NCBI GenBank assembly: GCA_045585875.1
Contig: JAZMZH010000146.1
Location: 1-8,321 of the forward strand
Length of the DNA stretch: 8,321 nucleotides
Direction of reading: 5' to 3'
DNA from: JAVBQJ01 sp045585875
GTDB lineage: Bacteria > Verrucomicrobiota > Lentisphaeria > Victivallales > Victivallaceae
Both the position numbers and the translations under genes were made by a program. The notes under the pieces are model-generated. The model had not been told where the DNA came from. It worked only from the letters and a program-made list of their open reading frames with translations, and did not search any database. Positions within the stretch are counted from its first letter, which is position 1. Each line of letters starts with the position of its first letter. Positions 7,178 through 8,321 of this stretch are shown here, one piece after another.

Positions 7178-8321
7178 ATGAAAACGATCATCATCGGCGC
7201 CGGAGTTTCCGGACGGGGCGCCCTGAGGCTGACCCGGGCTCTCCATGTCGATGCGGTCATGACCGGCGACGACGCCGGAAACGCCGGGGAGATCGGATTC
7301 GCCCCCGGGGATACGGTGATCGTCAGTCCCGGAGTCCGGCCCGACCGGTCGAAACTGCTGCGCCGGGCGCTGGATGCCGGAGCATCGGTCATCAGCGAAC
7401 TGGCCTACGGAGCCGGACACTATCCGGGGCCGCTCCTGGCAATTACCGGCACCAACGGCAAAACCACGACCACGGAGCTGACCGGCTGCATCCTGCGTGC
7501 CTGCGGCCGGCCGGAAGCGCGCGAGCTGGGCAACATCGGCGCTCCGGTGTCGGAAACGGCGGCGGAATTCCTTGAAAAGGGGATTCCCGCCGGGGAAGCG
7601 CCTCCGGCGGCGGTGGAGGTCTCCAGTTTTCAGCTGGAATTCCCGGGTGATTTCGCACCCCTTGCCGCCGTGATCCTGAATTGCGCCAGCGACCATCTGG
7701 ACCGGCACCACAACTCCATGGAGGAGTATCTCCGGGTCAAATACCGCATCTTCGACCGGGTCGCGCCGGAAAACCGGATCGCCATGCACGGCCTGCCGGG
7801 AGGCGCGGCAATGAACTTCACCCGCCGGGGCGACGCGATCCTCTTCCGGGGGCGGGAGTGCCTGAATCTCGCAGATCTGCATCTCGCCGGAGAGCACAAT
7901 GCGGAAAATCTGCTGGCCGCGCTGGAACTGAGTTCCCGGCTGATCGCTCCGGAGCGATTTTTCACCCCGGAATTCCGCGAGGCTCTCGCAGGATTCCGCA
8001 CCGGGAAACACCGTCTGGAGCTTTTCGCCGAATCAAACGGCGTGTTTTTCTACGATGACAGCAAGGCCACCAATCCCGCCGCCGTGGTCGCCGCGGTGCG
8101 CACCGTCGGCCGTCCGGTGCGGCTGCTGGCCGGAGGTCTGGACAAGGACATGGATTTCGGAGAGCTGGCTCCGATCCTCGATCGGGTGGTGAAGCTGTAC
8201 CTCATCGGCGAAGCCGCCGAGGCGCTGGCGGCTTCGGCCGGAAATGTGCCGAGGGAATTCTTCCCCACGCTTCCGGATGCCGCGCTGGCCATGTGCCGCG
8301 AGGCCGAACCCGGGGAAGCGG
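7178..8321 (+). CDS. murD: UDP-N-acetylmuramoyl-L-alanine--D-glutamate ligase (3' end outside window)
   Basis: MurD is the cytoplasmic ATP-dependent Mur ligase that adds D-glutamate to UDP-MurNAc-L-Ala in peptidoglycan synthesis. Translation from 7178 stays open to the window edge, giving 381 of about 430-440 expected residues. Motifs in order: a Gly-rich nucleotide-type start IGAGVSGRG (6-14), VSPGV (49-53), the P-loop GTNGKTT (91-97), EVSSFQLE (147-154) and NCASDHLDRH (168-177). Then come a lysine in YLRVKYRIF (Lys188) matching the usual carbamylated lysine, GEHNAENLLAA (238-248), DDSKATNPAA (293-302) and GGLDKDMDF. The P-loop comes about 20 residues earlier than in E. coli MurD, so the N-terminal substrate-binding domain is compact. 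The motifs fit MurD better than MurC, MurE, MurF or FolC. AAGGAG at 7161-7166 overlaps the secDF stop and lies 11 bases before the ATG, so the gene is probably co-transcribed and perhaps translationally coupled with secDF. Confidence 0.93.
   Translation, partial: MKTIIIGAGVSGRGALRLTRALHVDAVMTGDDAGNAGEIGFAPGDTVIVSPGVRPDRSKLLRRALDAGASVISELAYGAGHYPGPLLAITGTNGKTTTTELTGCILRACGRPEARELGNIGAPVSETAAEFLEKGIPAGEAPPAAVEVSSFQLEFPGDFAPLAAVILNCASDHLDRHHNSMEEYLRVKYRIFDRVAPENRIAMHGLPGGAAMNFTRRGDAILFRGRECLNLADLHLAGEHNAENLLAALELSSRLIAPERFFTPEFREALAGFRTGKHRLELFAESNGVFFYDDSKATNPAAVVAAVRTVGRPVRLLAGGLDKDMDFGELAPILDRVVKLYLIGEAAEALAASAGNVPREFFPTLPDAALAMCREAEPGEA

Noticed and set aside
4106..8011. A 1301-codon open frame on the minus strand opposite yajC, secDF and murD
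   Set aside because: All three genes share one frame, and this frame is their exact codon-register antisense. It stays open because the sense genes avoid TTA, CTA and TCA. It ends on the murD side near a TCA codon in murD (8033-8035). The His/Gly/Asp-rich product is a typical antisense artefact.
1..8321. tRNA or rRNA genes, CRISPR arrays, insertion sequences, phage or defence genes
   Set aside because: Reading both strands I saw no regularly spaced repeats, no transposase-like motifs and no tRNA-like cloverleaf. Nearly the whole window is accounted for by five genes.

Overview
The window looks like an ordinary housekeeping stretch of a high-GC bacterial chromosome. It has tightly packed genes, Shine-Dalgarno sequences of the GGAG type, one TTG start, and no mobile element, CRISPR array, tRNA or rRNA that I can see. 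Three things suggest the Verrucomicrobiota/Lentisphaerota (PVC) side of the tree: an isoleucyl-tRNA synthetase of the eukaryote-like type 2 class, SecD and SecF fused in one protein, and yajC directly upstream of secDF. Bacteroidota, spirochaetes and other groups share some of these traits, so the taxonomic call is an inference of moderate to low confidence.

The left half (about 78-3933) is read from the minus strand. An unrecognised 214-aa membrane protein with an acidic C-terminal half (3289-3933) is followed, after 67 bases holding a perfect 8-bp inverted repeat, by the complete ileS gene (78-3221). Translation of a further gene could begin at an overlapping ATGA at the end of ileS, but only 27 codons are visible.

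The region 3934-4129 is an AT-rich divergent promoter region with several A/T tracts. A good sigma-70-like promoter faces right (TTGCCA, 17 bases, TATTTT) and a weaker one faces left.

The right half (4130 to the end) is a plus-strand operon: yajC, a fused secDF starting at TTG, and murD, which runs off the window. YajC and SecDF are accessory membrane parts of the Sec translocon. SecDF uses the proton-motive force to help pull exported proteins across the inner membrane. MurD adds D-glutamate to the cytoplasmic peptidoglycan precursor. The link between export and cell-wall genes is probably one of shared envelope growth.

I found no convincing new biological system. The least explained items are the 214-aa membrane protein, the inverted repeat before ileS, and a MurD whose N-terminal domain is about 20 residues shorter than the E. 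coli enzyme. Two very long antisense reading frames (over 1100 and 1300 codons) are artefacts of codon usage.
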